Source: VXYL01 sp965116935
GTDB taxonomy: Bacteria > Pseudomonadota > Gammaproteobacteria > Pseudomonadales > Azotimanducaceae
Direction: 5' to 3'
Assembly (NCBI GenBank): GCA_965116935.1
Contig: OZ220737.1
Coordinates: forward strand, 2,542,001-2,606,000
DNA length: 64,000 nt
Shown here: positions 15,786 to 23,844 of the stretch, piece by piece
How the letters are laid out: each line of letters starts with the position of its first letter
Numbering within the stretch: position 1 is the stretch's first letter
The notes under the pieces: model-generated
What the model was told of the DNA's origin: nothing
The model's input: the letters and a program-made list of their open reading frames with translations, nothing else
The model's database searches: none
Program-made: the position numbers and the translations under genes

Positions 15786-16037
15786 GTGAAAGCCATCACG
15801 GTCCGCAACGTTCCCGAGGAGCTCGCAGAGTCGTTGGAACGCGAAAAGCGGCGTCGCGGGGCATCGCTCAATCACACGGTCCTTGCACTGCTTGCGGAAG
15901 CGCTGGGCGTTTCTAGGCACGCGGCACGTAGCAATGGGCTGCGACGCATGGCTGGCACTTGGACTGAAGCCGAGTACCGGGAGTTCGAGCAAGCCGTGGC
16001 CCCTTTCGACGAAATCGACGACGCGATCTGGCGATGA
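15786..16037 (+). CDS. Arc/RHH-type antitoxin (FitA/VapB-like)
   Basis: An 83-residue antitoxin starting at GTG 15786, with GGAG eight bases upstream. The ribbon-helix-helix is KAITVRNVPEELAESLEREKRRRGASLNHTVLALL, followed by a C-terminal toxin-binding tail rich in acid residues (TEAEYREFEQAVAPFDEIDDAIW). This order and length fit FitA and related Arc-type partners of PIN toxins. The stop overlaps the toxin ATG (ATGA at 16034). An inverted repeat that could be its operator lies just upstream. Confidence 0.84.
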   Translation: MKAITVRNVPEELAESLEREKRRRGASLNHTVLALLAEALGVSRHAARSNGLRRMAGTWTEAEYREFEQAVAPFDEIDDAIWR

Positions 16038-16432
16038 CCCGGGTTTGCCTCGACACATCTGCATACAGCAACTTTCGGCGCGGAATGCCGGCGGTTGTCA
16101 ATGCGGTTGACCGCGCCGAGTGGATCGGCGTGCCGTGCGTTGTGCTGGGAGAGATTTGGGCGGGATTCATCGCTGGAAGCCGGGCCGAGCGCAACATCGC
16201 CGAGCTCGATGACTTCCTCGCGGAACCCCTCGTCGAGGTGCTTGCCGTCGATAGAGACGTCGCGCGAATCTATGGCGAAATCGTCGTCGACCTGCGGCGC
16301 AAGGGAAGACCGCTGCCGACCAACGACATCTGGATCGCCGCAACTGCCGCCCGGTTCGGCGCGTCCGTGCTTACCTTTGACGCCCACTTTCTTGAGGTCG
16401 ACCGGGTTGGTGCCCAGGTACTCGTGCCGTAG
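16034..16432 (+). CDS. PIN-domain toxin (FitB/VapC-like ribonuclease)
   Basis: A 132-residue PIN-domain toxin. The metal-binding acids are Asp7 (VCLDTSAYSNF), Glu40 (VVLGEIWAGF), Asp98 (PTNDIWIAA) and Asp116 (TFDAHF), a complete set, so Mg-dependent RNA cleavage is expected. Family members cut specific tRNAs or rRNA. The ATG lies within the antitoxin stop (ATGA), so the pair is coupled. It is convergent with the slipin gene at 16465. Confidence 0.9.
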   Translation: MTRVCLDTSAYSNFRRGMPAVVNAVDRAEWIGVPCVVLGEIWAGFIAGSRAERNIAELDDFLAEPLVEVLAVDRDVARIYGEIVVDLRRKGRPLPTNDIWIAATAARFGASVLTFDAHFLEVDRVGAQVLVP

Positions 16433-16464
16433 TGACCTACACGTCGCGCATTGCGTGAGGAGCC

Positions 16465-17271
16465 TCAGGCGGAGGTTCCCTCTGGGGTCGCCGCCTCGCC
16501 TTCCCCGCCGGCATCTTCTATAGGTGCCGCCGCAAGGCTCGACAGCGCGTTCATCACGTTCACCGGCAGGGGGAAGACGATAGTTGAAGACTTCTCGCCG
16601 GCGATTTCCGTGAGCGTTTGCAGGTAGCGCAGTTGCATGGAGGCGGGTTGGCCCGCCAGGCGCTGGGCGGCCTCGACAAGCCTTTGGGCGGCTTCGTACT
16701 CGCCGTCGGCGTGGATGATCTTGGCGCGTCGTTCCCGTTCGGCTTCGGCCTGGCGGGCGATGGCGCGGATCATGCTTTCGTCGATGTCCACGTGCTTGAT
16801 CTCGACGTTGGCGACCTTGATGCCCCATTGATCTGTCTGCTGGTCGAGGATGTTTTGGATGTCTTCGTTCAGCTTCTCGCGTTCGGAGAGGAGCTGATCG
16901 AGCTCGTGCTGGCCGAGCACCGAGCGCAGGGTGGTTTGCGCGAGTTGCCCGGTGGCCTCCATGTAGTCCTCGACGTTGAGGATGGCGCGTTCCGGCTCCA
17001 GGACGCGGAAGTAGAGCACCGCGTTCACCTTCACCGAGACGTTGTCGCGGGAGATGAGGTCTTGCGAGGGCACGTCCATGACGATGGTGCGCAAGTCCAC
17101 GCGGATCATCTGCTGCAGGATGGGGATGATGATGATCAGGCCCGGCCCCTTCACGCGCTGGAAGCGGCCGAGCATGAACACCACGCCGCGCTCGTATTCG
17201 CGCAGAACCCGAAAGGCGCTCGCGAGCACGATGGCGAGAAGGACGACGACGACGATCAGGAAGATTTCCAT
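16465..17271 (-). CDS. Slipin/stomatin-like SPFH protein
   Basis: A 268-residue membrane protein. I place the start at the ATG at 17271 because AAGGAG lies six bases upstream and MEIFLIVVVVLLAIVLASAF is a good single membrane anchor; the frame runs back to 17436 and could add an extra hydrophobic piece. The SPFH domain (REYERGVVFMLGRFQRVKGPGLIIIIP) is followed by a coiled helix (ARQAEAERERRAKIIHADGEYEAAQRLVEAAQRLAGQ) of the stomatin type. It forms an operon with the NfeD-family protease, an arrangement conserved from archaea to bacteria: the protease cuts the slipin tail, and the pair acts in membrane quality control. The last 25 residues (Ala/Gly/Glu rich) are low in complexity. Confidence 0.86.
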   Translation of the reverse strand: MEIFLIVVVVLLAIVLASAFRVLREYERGVVFMLGRFQRVKGPGLIIIIPILQQMIRVDLRTIVMDVPSQDLISRDNVSVKVNAVLYFRVLEPERAILNVEDYMEATGQLAQTTLRSVLGQHELDQLLSEREKLNEDIQNILDQQTDQWGIKVANVEIKHVDIDESMIRAIARQAEAERERRAKIIHADGEYEAAQRLVEAAQRLAGQPASMQLRYLQTLTEIAGEKSSTIVFPLPVNVMNALSSLAAAPIEDAGGEGEAATPEGTSA

Positions 17272-17436
17272 GCTGAACTCCTTCAACCACTCGAGGCCGC
17301 CGAACCACGGCAGCGCCGCGCTGATGGCAGCGCCGGCAGTGGCGACAAGGCCACCCAAGATGCCGGCCCACCTCGACTTTCCTTGCCGCGTTTGGCGCTC
17401 AGCCTCGGCATCGCCATGCTCTGCCACGGACCTCAC

Positions 17437-18858
17437 TTAGCGTGCTTGGGACCCGGTGCGTCTCACCTGCACGATGACGCCGTCCACGGCCGAGATTTCC
17501 ACATCTTCGCCTTGGTGGAACTCGCCTTCGCCGCGCGCATTCCACACCTCGCCGAATGCGTGCACCCGACCGCTTGCGGTGAAGTCTTCCATCACGCGCG
17601 CCCGGGCCCCGACCATGCTCTCGACGCCGGTTGCAACCCGTGCCCTTCGCATCCTGAGCGCCGCCCCAAGGCCGAACGCCACCACGCCCACCGATACGGC
17701 GGTGAAGGCCGCGATGATGGGGTAGGACACCTTGTAGCCCGGCAGGTCCGTGTCCATGAGGATGATCGAGCCAATGACGAAGGCGATCACGCCGCCGGTG
17801 CCGACGATGCCGAAGCTCGGCGTAAACGCCTCCACGGCCAGCATGGCGACGCCCACGGCGATCAGGGCGAGGCCGGCGTAGTTGATGGGCAGCATCTGCA
17901 AGGCGAAGGCGCCGAGCAGGAGGCAGATGACGCCGGTGACCGCACCAACGCCGATGCCGGGGTTGTAGAACTCAAGGATCAAGGCGTAGATGCCGATCAT
18001 GAGCAGGATGTAGGCGACGTTCGGGTCGGTGATGATGCCGAGCAACTCGTAGCGCCAGTCGGGCTCGATGGTCAGCACTTCGGCATTGGCGGTGTCGAGG
18101 GTGCGCTGGACACCGGCGATGGTGACGGTGCGGCCGTTGATGGCGTCGAGCAGTTCGCCGAGGTCTTCGGCCACGAGATCAATGACCCCCTGCTCAAGCG
18201 CCTCGTTGGCTGCTAGGTTGGCGCCGGAACGGACGGTTTCCTCGGCCCATTCCACGTTGCGGCCACGCAGTTCGGCGAGGCTTCTGAGATACGCCGCGGC
18301 ATCGTTCACCACCTTTCGCCCCATCGCATCGGCGGGTTCGTGCGGCGGCCTTTCGTCCGCGCTGCCTTCGCTGCCTTCGTCACCCTCGTCGGACGTTTCC
18401 GGTTCGGGCGCTGAACCCGGCGTCGGCATGGGCGATGGTGTGGGTGTAGGAGAAGGGAACGGCGACCCTCCTCCGCCACCGATGCTCACCGGCGTCGAGG
18501 AACCGATGTTGGTGGCTGGCGCCATGGCCGCGATGTGGCTCGCATACATGAGATAGGTGCCGGCACTGGCGGCGCGGGAGCCATTCGGTGCAACGTAGGT
18601 GGCGACCGGCACGGTGGAGGCAAGGATGGCCTTCACCATGTCGCGCATGGATTTGTCGAGGCCGCCGGGAGTGTCGAGGCGCATCACCACGAGTTCCACG
18701 CCCTCGTCGCTGGCGCGCTCGAGCGTGCGGATGAAATAGTCGGACGAGGCCGGTGAGATGGCGCCCTCAAGCTCCACCACCCAAACCGAAGCCGCCTGGG
18801 CCACCGAAGCGCCGCAAACTGCCAGGGCCGCAAACAGTCGCATCAACCGCCGCCACAT
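17437..18858 (-). CDS. NfeD-family membrane serine protease (ClpP-class)
   Basis: A 473-residue protease. A signal peptide (MWRRLMRLFAALAVCGASVAQA) is followed by a ClpP-class protease domain: the catalytic serine is Ser98 in GSRAASAGTYL and the likely lysine is Lys182 in DAMGRKVVND. Then come four to five membrane segments (AYILLMIGIYALILEFY, GLALIAVGVAMLAVEAF and others) and a C-terminal NfeD beta-barrel domain. A roughly 45-residue insert of Gly, Pro and acid residues (GGGGGSPFPSPTPTPSPMP and on) separates the serine from the lysine, which is unusual. Its stop joins the extended slipin frame, and the two form one operon. Confidence 0.88.
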   Translation of the reverse strand: MWRRLMRLFAALAVCGASVAQAASVWVVELEGAISPASSDYFIRTLERASDEGVELVVMRLDTPGGLDKSMRDMVKAILASTVPVATYVAPNGSRAASAGTYLMYASHIAAMAPATNIGSSTPVSIGGGGGSPFPSPTPTPSPMPTPGSAPEPETSDEGDEGSEGSADERPPHEPADAMGRKVVNDAAAYLRSLAELRGRNVEWAEETVRSGANLAANEALEQGVIDLVAEDLGELLDAINGRTVTIAGVQRTLDTANAEVLTIEPDWRYELLGIITDPNVAYILLMIGIYALILEFYNPGIGVGAVTGVICLLLGAFALQMLPINYAGLALIAVGVAMLAVEAFTPSFGIVGTGGVIAFVIGSIILMDTDLPGYKVSYPIIAAFTAVSVGVVAFGLGAALRMRRARVATGVESMVGARARVMEDFTASGRVHAFGEVWNARGEGEFHQGEDVEISAVDGVIVQVRRTGSQAR

Positions 18859-19234
18859 CGCGCATCCTCCTGCGCGAACACCGACTCGCTAACCATACAA
18901 CCGAAAGCGTGCCTTCGAGCAGGTTTTTCAGTGGTGTCTCACTTTGACGCTGCCTGCTGTGGCGGATGGGTGCCGGAAACCCGGAGATCGTGTTCGACTT
19001 ACCTGCCGGCGCCGCTTCGGAGGGAGGGCGGGACGCCCTCCATCGCGCCGCAAGGCGCGCAGAACACTCGCTGCAGCAGCAAGATGCGCGCCCTTGCGGG
19101 CGCGGTGGAGGGCGGGACGCCCTCCCTCCAGATACGACGCGCCACGCGCTGTGCACATGTGGGACACCGCCGGTTTTACGGATTGAGGGCCTCCTGGGTC
19201 CCCAGAGCCGGTCCCGCCATCGGGCGCCGGTCGC
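18859..19234. repeat. Gap with dispersed repeat family A (core 19018–19131)
   Basis: The gap between the NfeD and cysteine synthase genes. At 19018–19131 a family A element reads GGAGGGAGGGCGGGACGCCC, then GCGCGCC repeats and a second GGAGGGCGGGACGCCCTCCC at the far end. Because the ends are in the same orientation the element is not a single hairpin but two linked palindromes. The rest shows no signal I can name. Confidence 0.65.
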
Positions 19235-20212
19235 TCAATCCAGCGACAGCCCCCGCTCTGCCAAGAACTCGGCGTTGAATAGCCGCGAGCGATACTTGCT
19301 GCCGTCGTCGCAGAGCATCGTGACGATGGTGTGGCCGGGGCCCATCTCCCGTGCCACTGCGGCCGCAGCGCAGAGGTTGATGCCGGTGCTGGAGCCGAAG
19401 AACCAGCCCTCCTCGCGCAGGAGGCGATACACCAGCCGCACCATGTCCTTGTCGGTCACCTGCACGGCATCGTCCACCGGCGCGCCCTTGAGGTTGTCGG
19501 TGACGCGGCTGTTGCCGATGCCTTCGGTGATCGAAGGCCCTTGGCTCATGGTTGCCTCGCCGGTCTTGATGTAGCTGTAGAGCGCGCTGCCCATGCAGTC
19601 CGCGAGCACCGTGCGGATGGCGGCGTTCTTCTCCTTCAGGAACTCGCTGACGCCAGCGAGCGTGCCGCCGGTGCCCACAGACGAGACGAACGCGTTCACG
19701 CTGCCATCGGTTTGCTGCCAGATTTCGGGACCGGTGGATTCGTAATGCGCGAGGCGGTTGGCGACGTTGTCGAACTGGTTGGCCCAGACGGCGTTGTCGA
19801 GGCTCGCGGCATAGCGCCCGGCTTTCTTCTGGTAGTTGTTGTCGTCGCGATAGGGCACCGTGGGGCGCACCCGCACTTCGGCGCCCAAGGTCTTGAGAAT
19901 CTCGACCTTCTCTGGCGATTGGTTGTCGGGCATGTAGATGACGCAAGGGTAGCCGCGGGCGTTGCAGATGTGGGCGAGGCCGATCCCGGTGTTGCCGGCG
20001 GTGCCCTCCACCACCGTGCCGCCGGGCTTAAGCGCGCCGCTCAGTTCGTGTTCGCGGATGATCCAGAGCGCCGCGCGGTCTTTCACCGAGCCGCCCGGAT
20101 TCATGAACTCCGCCTTGCCGAGAATCTCGCAGCCGGTTTCGTCGGAGAGGGTGTTGATGCGGATCAGGGGGGTGTTGCCAACCGCTTCGGCAAAGCTGCG
20201 CGTGATGTCCAT
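19235..20212 (-). CDS. Cysteine synthase family PLP enzyme
   Basis: A 325-residue PLP enzyme of fold type II. I place the start at 20212 (MDITRSFAEAVGNTPLIRIN). The PLP lysine is Lys44 in NPGGSVKDRAA, the phosphate cup is SVGTGGTLAGV, and GFxx-type cysteine synthase features follow (EEGWFFGSSTGINLCAAAA). Enzymes of this group make L-cysteine from O-acetylserine and sulfide; a paralogue role (cystathionine beta-synthase or similar) cannot be excluded since the sequence has no regulatory domain. It lies between two repeat-rich gaps and is not clearly in an operon. Confidence 0.83.
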   Translation of the reverse strand: MDITRSFAEAVGNTPLIRINTLSDETGCEILGKAEFMNPGGSVKDRAALWIIREHELSGALKPGGTVVEGTAGNTGIGLAHICNARGYPCVIYMPDNQSPEKVEILKTLGAEVRVRPTVPYRDDNNYQKKAGRYAASLDNAVWANQFDNVANRLAHYESTGPEIWQQTDGSVNAFVSSVGTGGTLAGVSEFLKEKNAAIRTVLADCMGSALYSYIKTGEATMSQGPSITEGIGNSRVTDNLKGAPVDDAVQVTDKDMVRLVYRLLREEGWFFGSSTGINLCAAAAVAREMGPGHTIVTMLCDDGSKYRSRLFNAEFLAERGLSLD

Positions 20213-20560
20213 GAGGTTCCAGCCCGGGCGTCGGGGCGCGATTCTACCCAACGCGCCGAGGAGGCTTCACAACCGATCGGGCCGGGTCTTGGCGCCGTAG
20301 AGGACGGGCTTGTCCCCGCCCGTTCCGAGTTCATCGTAGCGTCTGCGCGCCCGTCAGGGCGCGGACGGGCCAAGCCCGTCCCCTACGAGGCCCGGATGCA
20401 ACGAACCGCCTCGGCTGGCACGACGGGCGACCACTAGGGTCGCCCCTACGAGGCCCGTCTTGAATGCGCCGACGAGCTCGGCAAGGGACGGGCCAAGCCC
20501 GTGCCCTACAAATCGGCGCATAGCTGGGGCAAAGTGCGCGGGACGGAACACGCCGGAGTC
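20213..20560. repeat. Gap filled with dispersed repeat family C
   Basis: Two family C elements occur: 20292–20402 (GTAGAGGACGGGCTTGTCCC and, inverted, GGACGGGCCAAGCCCGTCCC) and 20430–20520 (CTAGGGTCGCCCCTACGAGG and GGACGGGCCAAGCCCGTGCC). These alternate in orientation like interspersed palindromic elements. No gene is supported. Confidence 0.7.
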
Positions 20561-22156
20561 ATGCCCTTGTCATCTCGCATCACCCGCCTCTGCGCCTCGC
20601 GCGAAGCCCTGCAGTTCACGTTAGCGAACTGCCGACGCGCCCTTCAGGGCGCGCTAGCGCGCCCTCGCGGGCGCGTCGGCAGTTGCTTCGCAACTGCTGG
20701 CCTCCGGGTTCGCGTTCGCTCACCACTTCGGCTAGGAGCGTGCGCCGTTCTACGGCGCACGCTCCTAGCGTGCCTTGCGTTGGGCGCCGCAGCCGACATC
20801 CAAGACGTGGAGCCCCTCGTGTTTGCGCAGGAAGCAGCCGCCATCGAGCTTGCGGACGACATCTTCGACTATGCCGAACTCGGCTATCTCGAAAGCCGCA
20901 GCAGCGAGCGTCTTGCCGGTCACCTTGAGGAAGCCGGCTTCACCTTGCAGCGCGGTGTTGCCGACATCCCGACCGCCTTCGTCGCCGAGAGCGGCAGCGG
21001 AGCGCCGGTGATCGGCGTGCTGGCGGAGTACGACGCCTTGCCGGGCCTCTCGCAGGCACCCGTGCCGACACGACAGCCGGTCGAAGCCGGTGGCTCCGGG
21101 CACGCCTGTGGCCACAACCTCTTCGGCGCAGCGTCTGTCACGGCCGGCATCGCGCTGGCTCGCTGGCTCGAACAGAGCGGCGGCGAAGGCACCGTGCGGG
21201 TTTACGGCACGCCGGCCGAGGAAGGCGGCTCCGGCAAGGTGTACATGGTTCGGGCCGGACTTTTCGACGACGTGGACACGGTCTTGCATTGGCATCCCGG
21301 CGATCGCAACAACGCATCGCCCGAGAGCAGCAACGGCAACAAGTCTGGTCGGTTCGAGTTTCACGGCGTGGCGGCACACGCCGCCTCCTCCCCGGAACGG
21401 GGACGCTCCGCCCTAGACGGCGTCGAGGCCATGAATCACATGGTCAACATGATGCGGGAACACGTGCCCTCCACGGCGCGCTTGCACTACGTCATCACCG
21501 AAGGCGGCGACGCACCGAACATCGTGCCGGCGTTCGCGGAGGTGTACTACTACGTTCGCCACCCGCGCCCCGACATGGTGGCGGAGCTGTTCGAGCGCGT
21601 GGTGAATGCCGCCAAGGGCGCGGCGCTCGGCACCGGAACCGAGATGCGCTACGAGGTCATGCACGGCAACTACCCGCTGCTGCCGAGCGAGACCCTTGCC
21701 GCCGTAGTCCACGAGGCCATGGTTTCCGTGGGCGGCTTCGAGTACGACGACGCCGAACGAGAATTCGCCCTGGCCATGCGCTCAACCCTTCTTGGCACCC
21801 TGCGCGACATCGGTGCGAGTGCCGTCATCGCCCCGTCCCAGTTCCGCCAGAAGATGGGCTCCACGGATGTGGGCGACGTGAGCTGGATGGTTCCCACCGC
21901 CGGTTTCACCACCGCCACCTGGGTGCCAGGAACCCCCGCCCACAGTTGGCAGGCGACCGCCGCCGGCGGCATGAGCATCGGCCACAAGGGCATGGTGATG
22001 GCGGCCCGCGTGCTGGCGCTCACCGGCGCCCGTCTCTACGCCGAGCCATCCTTGATCGCGAGCGCCAAGGCGGAATTCAACCGCCGCCGGGGTCCCGACT
22101 TCGACTACAGGCCCTTGCTGGGCGACCGCAGCCCGCCACTCGACTACCGCAAGTAG
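20561..22156 (+). CDS. M20 peptidase-family amidohydrolase (AbgB/p-aminobenzoyl-glutamate hydrolase-like)
   Basis: The core (from about 20780, residues IQDVEPLVFAQEAAA on) is an M20 zinc hydrolase. Metal ligands appear in GHACGHNLFGAAS, TPAEEGGSGK and HWHPGD; the dimerisation domain is in the middle (SGRFEFHGVAAHAAS). It most resembles subunit B of p-aminobenzoyl-glutamate hydrolase, but related enzymes act on indole-acetyl amino acids or hippurate. The 5' end is uncertain: 20612–20769 is a family D repeat with a perfect palindrome (TAGGAGCGTGCGCCG and its complement), and a signal peptide (LRRTLLACLALGAAA) lies right after it. I give the ATG at 20561; the true start may be TTG 20780. The next gene starts 13 bases downstream. 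Confidence 0.75.
   Translation: MPLSSRITRLCASREALQFTLANCRRALQGALARPRGRVGSCFATAGLRVRVRSPLRLGACAVLRRTLLACLALGAAADIQDVEPLVFAQEAAAIELADDIFDYAELGYLESRSSERLAGHLEEAGFTLQRGVADIPTAFVAESGSGAPVIGVLAEYDALPGLSQAPVPTRQPVEAGGSGHACGHNLFGAASVTAGIALARWLEQSGGEGTVRVYGTPAEEGGSGKVYMVRAGLFDDVDTVLHWHPGDRNNASPESSNGNKSGRFEFHGVAAHAASSPERGRSALDGVEAMNHMVNMMREHVPSTARLHYVITEGGDAPNIVPAFAEVYYYVRHPRPDMVAELFERVVNAAKGAALGTGTEMRYEVMHGNYPLLPSETLAAVVHEAMVSVGGFEYDDAEREFALAMRSTLLGTLRDIGASAVIAPSQFRQKMGSTDVGDVSWMVPTAGFTTATWVPGTPAHSWQATAAGGMSIGHKGMVMAARVLALTGARLYAEPSLIASAKAEFNRRRGPDFDYRPLLGDRSPPLDYRK
20612..20769. repeat. Repeat family D copy ending in a perfect palindrome
   Basis: The element has TTAGCGAACTGCCGACGCGCC, then GCGCGCTAGCGCGC, GGCAGTTGCTTCGCAACTGC, and finally TAGGAGCGTGCGCCG–TTCTA–CGGCGCACGCTCCTA, an exact 15-base inverted repeat. 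It reads through in frame inside the 5' end of the M20 gene. It corresponds to the 8241–8319 tandem repeat and the 44750–44810 copy. Confidence 0.7.
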
Positions 22157-22169
22157 GAGCACGTCCGAC

Positions 22170-23000
22170 ATGCAGATATTGCTGCTGCATCCTGGCGCCA
22201 TGGGCGCATCCATCGGTGCGGCGCTGGTAAGCCGAGGCCACGTCGTCTCGTGGGTGGCCGAGGGACGCAGCGCTGCCACCGCCAGTCGCGCCAGTGAAGC
22301 TGGGCTCCGTGCGGTGGACACACTCGCGGCAGCGGTCGCAGACGCAGAGGTTGCGATCTCCGTCTGCCCACCGGACGCCGCCGTGACCCTCGCAAGGAGC
22401 GTGCAGGCCGCCGGCTTCGAGGGCACCTACGTGGACGGCAACGCCGTGGCGCCAGCGACGGCACGACAAGTCGCCTCGATCTTTCCGGCTAGCTACGTCG
22501 ATGGCGGCATCATCGGCCCCCCGGCTTGGCGCGAAGGGGCCACCCGCTTCTATCTCTCCGGCGCAAACGCTCCCAGCGTCGCTGCACTCTTCAACGGATC
22601 GCTGGTGGACGCGCGGGCCATGGACGAACGCACCGATGCCGCATCAGCGCTGAAGATGTGCTACGCGGCTTTCACCAAGGGTTCGTCAGCACTCATCCTG
22701 GCCGTGCGAGCGCTCGCCGAACAAAGCGGCGTCACCGAAAACCTCCTGCAAGAGTGGAACATCTCTCAGTCAGGCCTCGCCGCCCGCAGCGCCGCCACGG
22801 CAACCTCCACCAGCCCCAAGGCATGGCGCTTCGAGGGCGAAATGCGCGAAATCGCCGCAACCTTCGCCGCCGCCGGCCTCCCGGACGGCTTCCACCAAGC
22901 CGCGGCCGAAATCTACGCTCGCATGGCTGGCCTCAAGGATGAAGAAGCCCCGGATATAGACGCCGCCCTAGCGGCCATTGTCCAAAGCGACAGCCGGTAG
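22170..23000 (+). CDS. 6-phosphogluconate dehydrogenase-like NAD(P) oxidoreductase (DUF1932)
   Basis: A 276-residue protein starting MQILLLHPGAMGASIGAAL. The N-terminal Rossmann domain has the G-A-M-G-A-S loop and ISVCPPDAA at the nucleotide edge; the C-terminal helical domain (SALKMCYAAFTKGSSALILAVRALAEQ) matches DUF1932, found in beta-hydroxyacid dehydrogenase relatives. The substrate is unknown. It follows the M20 gene by 13 bases and probably shares its operon. A beta-hydroxyacid produced by the hydrolase pathway would fit but is not shown. Confidence 0.8.
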   Translation: MQILLLHPGAMGASIGAALVSRGHVVSWVAEGRSAATASRASEAGLRAVDTLAAAVADAEVAISVCPPDAAVTLARSVQAAGFEGTYVDGNAVAPATARQVASIFPASYVDGGIIGPPAWREGATRFYLSGANAPSVAALFNGSLVDARAMDERTDAASALKMCYAAFTKGSSALILAVRALAEQSGVTENLLQEWNISQSGLAARSAATATSTSPKAWRFEGEMREIAATFAAAGLPDGFHQAAAEIYARMAGLKDEEAPDIDAALAAIVQSDSR

Positions 23001-23014
23001 GTAGCCCGATGGGG

Positions 23015-23045
23015 TGCGCGTAGGGTCGGGCTTGTCCCCGCCCGT
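23015..23045. repeat. Dispersed repeat family C, single unit
   Basis: GTAGGGTCGGGCTTGTCCCC followed by GCCCG. It matches the family C core around TTGTCCCC and lies between convergent genes. Confidence 0.5.
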
Positions 23046-23057
23046 GTTGAACTACCT

Positions 23058-23774
23058 CTACGGCAAGGTTGCGCCCCCATCCACGTCGATGCTGGCACCG
23101 GTCATGTAGTCGTTCTGGATGACGAAGATGATTGCCGAGGCCACCTCGTCGGCGGTGCCGGCGCGCTTGATGAGCATGTTGCGGGTGGCGGCGGAGAGGA
23201 AGTTGGCACGGGCGTCGCCGCTGGCGGCGAACATGGGCGTGTCGATGACGCCGGGGGAGACGACGTTGATTCGGCGCGGCGCGAGTTCCGGCGCGACCGC
23301 GCGGACGAAGCCCTCGACGGCGTTGCCGACGGTGGCGATGGCGGAGGAGCCGGGGTTGGATTTCTTCGCCGGGTAGCCGCTCACGAGGACGATGGCGGCG
23401 TCTTCGGCCATGTGCTCGGTGGCTAGGCGAACGCTGTTGGTGTAGCCCCAGAGCTTGCGAAACGAACCCTGAAAGCCGTCGAGGTCCATCTGCAGGAAGG
23501 GGCCCGATGCACGTTCGCCGCCCGTTGCTGCATTGACGAGAATGTCAAAGCCCGCCTCGCCCTCGAAGAGCGCGGTCAGCGCGTCGCGGTCGAGCACGTC
23601 GATGGCGCGGAACGACATCGCCTCGCCAGTCGCCTCCTTGGCGGTGGCTAGGTTCGACTCCGACCTGCTGCACGCCACCACAGAAGCGCCAGCCGCCTCA
23701 AGCTGCCGCGTCGCCGCTAGCCCAATGCCCGAGGTGCCGCCAAGCACGATGGCTCGCTTGCCTTGAATGTCCAT
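23058..23774 (-). CDS. SDR family protein with degenerate active site
   Basis: A 238-residue SDR starting MDIQGKRAIVLGGTSGIGL, with AGGA upstream. The coenzyme loop GGTSGIG and the NAAT (NNAG) motif are normal, but in the catalytic helix region SSAIATVGNAVEGF the Tyr and Lys positions seem to be Ile and Gly; a YPAKK motif earlier (VSGYPAKKS) is too near the serine to be the usual one. It is thus either a non-catalytic SDR or one of the atypical enzyme classes. C-terminal GASIDVDGGATLP is standard. It ends the minus-strand unit that begins with the MaoC-like gene. Confidence 0.82.
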   Translation of the reverse strand: MDIQGKRAIVLGGTSGIGLAATRQLEAAGASVVACSRSESNLATAKEATGEAMSFRAIDVLDRDALTALFEGEAGFDILVNAATGGERASGPFLQMDLDGFQGSFRKLWGYTNSVRLATEHMAEDAAIVLVSGYPAKKSNPGSSAIATVGNAVEGFVRAVAPELAPRRINVVSPGVIDTPMFAASGDARANFLSAATRNMLIKRAGTADEVASAIIFVIQNDYMTGASIDVDGGATLP

Positions 23775-23797
23775 GTTTCCTCCCGAATTGTCGTTGT

Positions 23798-23831
23798 CCC
23801 TTGGAGGGAAGGCAGAATGCCTTCCCTCCAA
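23798..23831. repeat. Dispersed repeat family B, single palindrome
   Basis: TTGGAGGGAAGGCAGAATGCC then TTCCCTCCAA: a hairpin with 13–14-base arms. It lies in the 70-base gap between the CinA-like gene and the SDR start. Copies occur at 37152–37267, 44699–44732 and 48382–48497. Confidence 0.7.
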
Positions 23832-23844
23832 GCCGTGTTTCGCC

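Noticed and set aside
17272..17436. Extending the slipin N-terminus to GTG 17436
   Set aside because: Open and with a hydrophobic stretch, but the ATG at 17271 has AAGGAG at six bases and begins the conserved anchor; kept only as an alternative.
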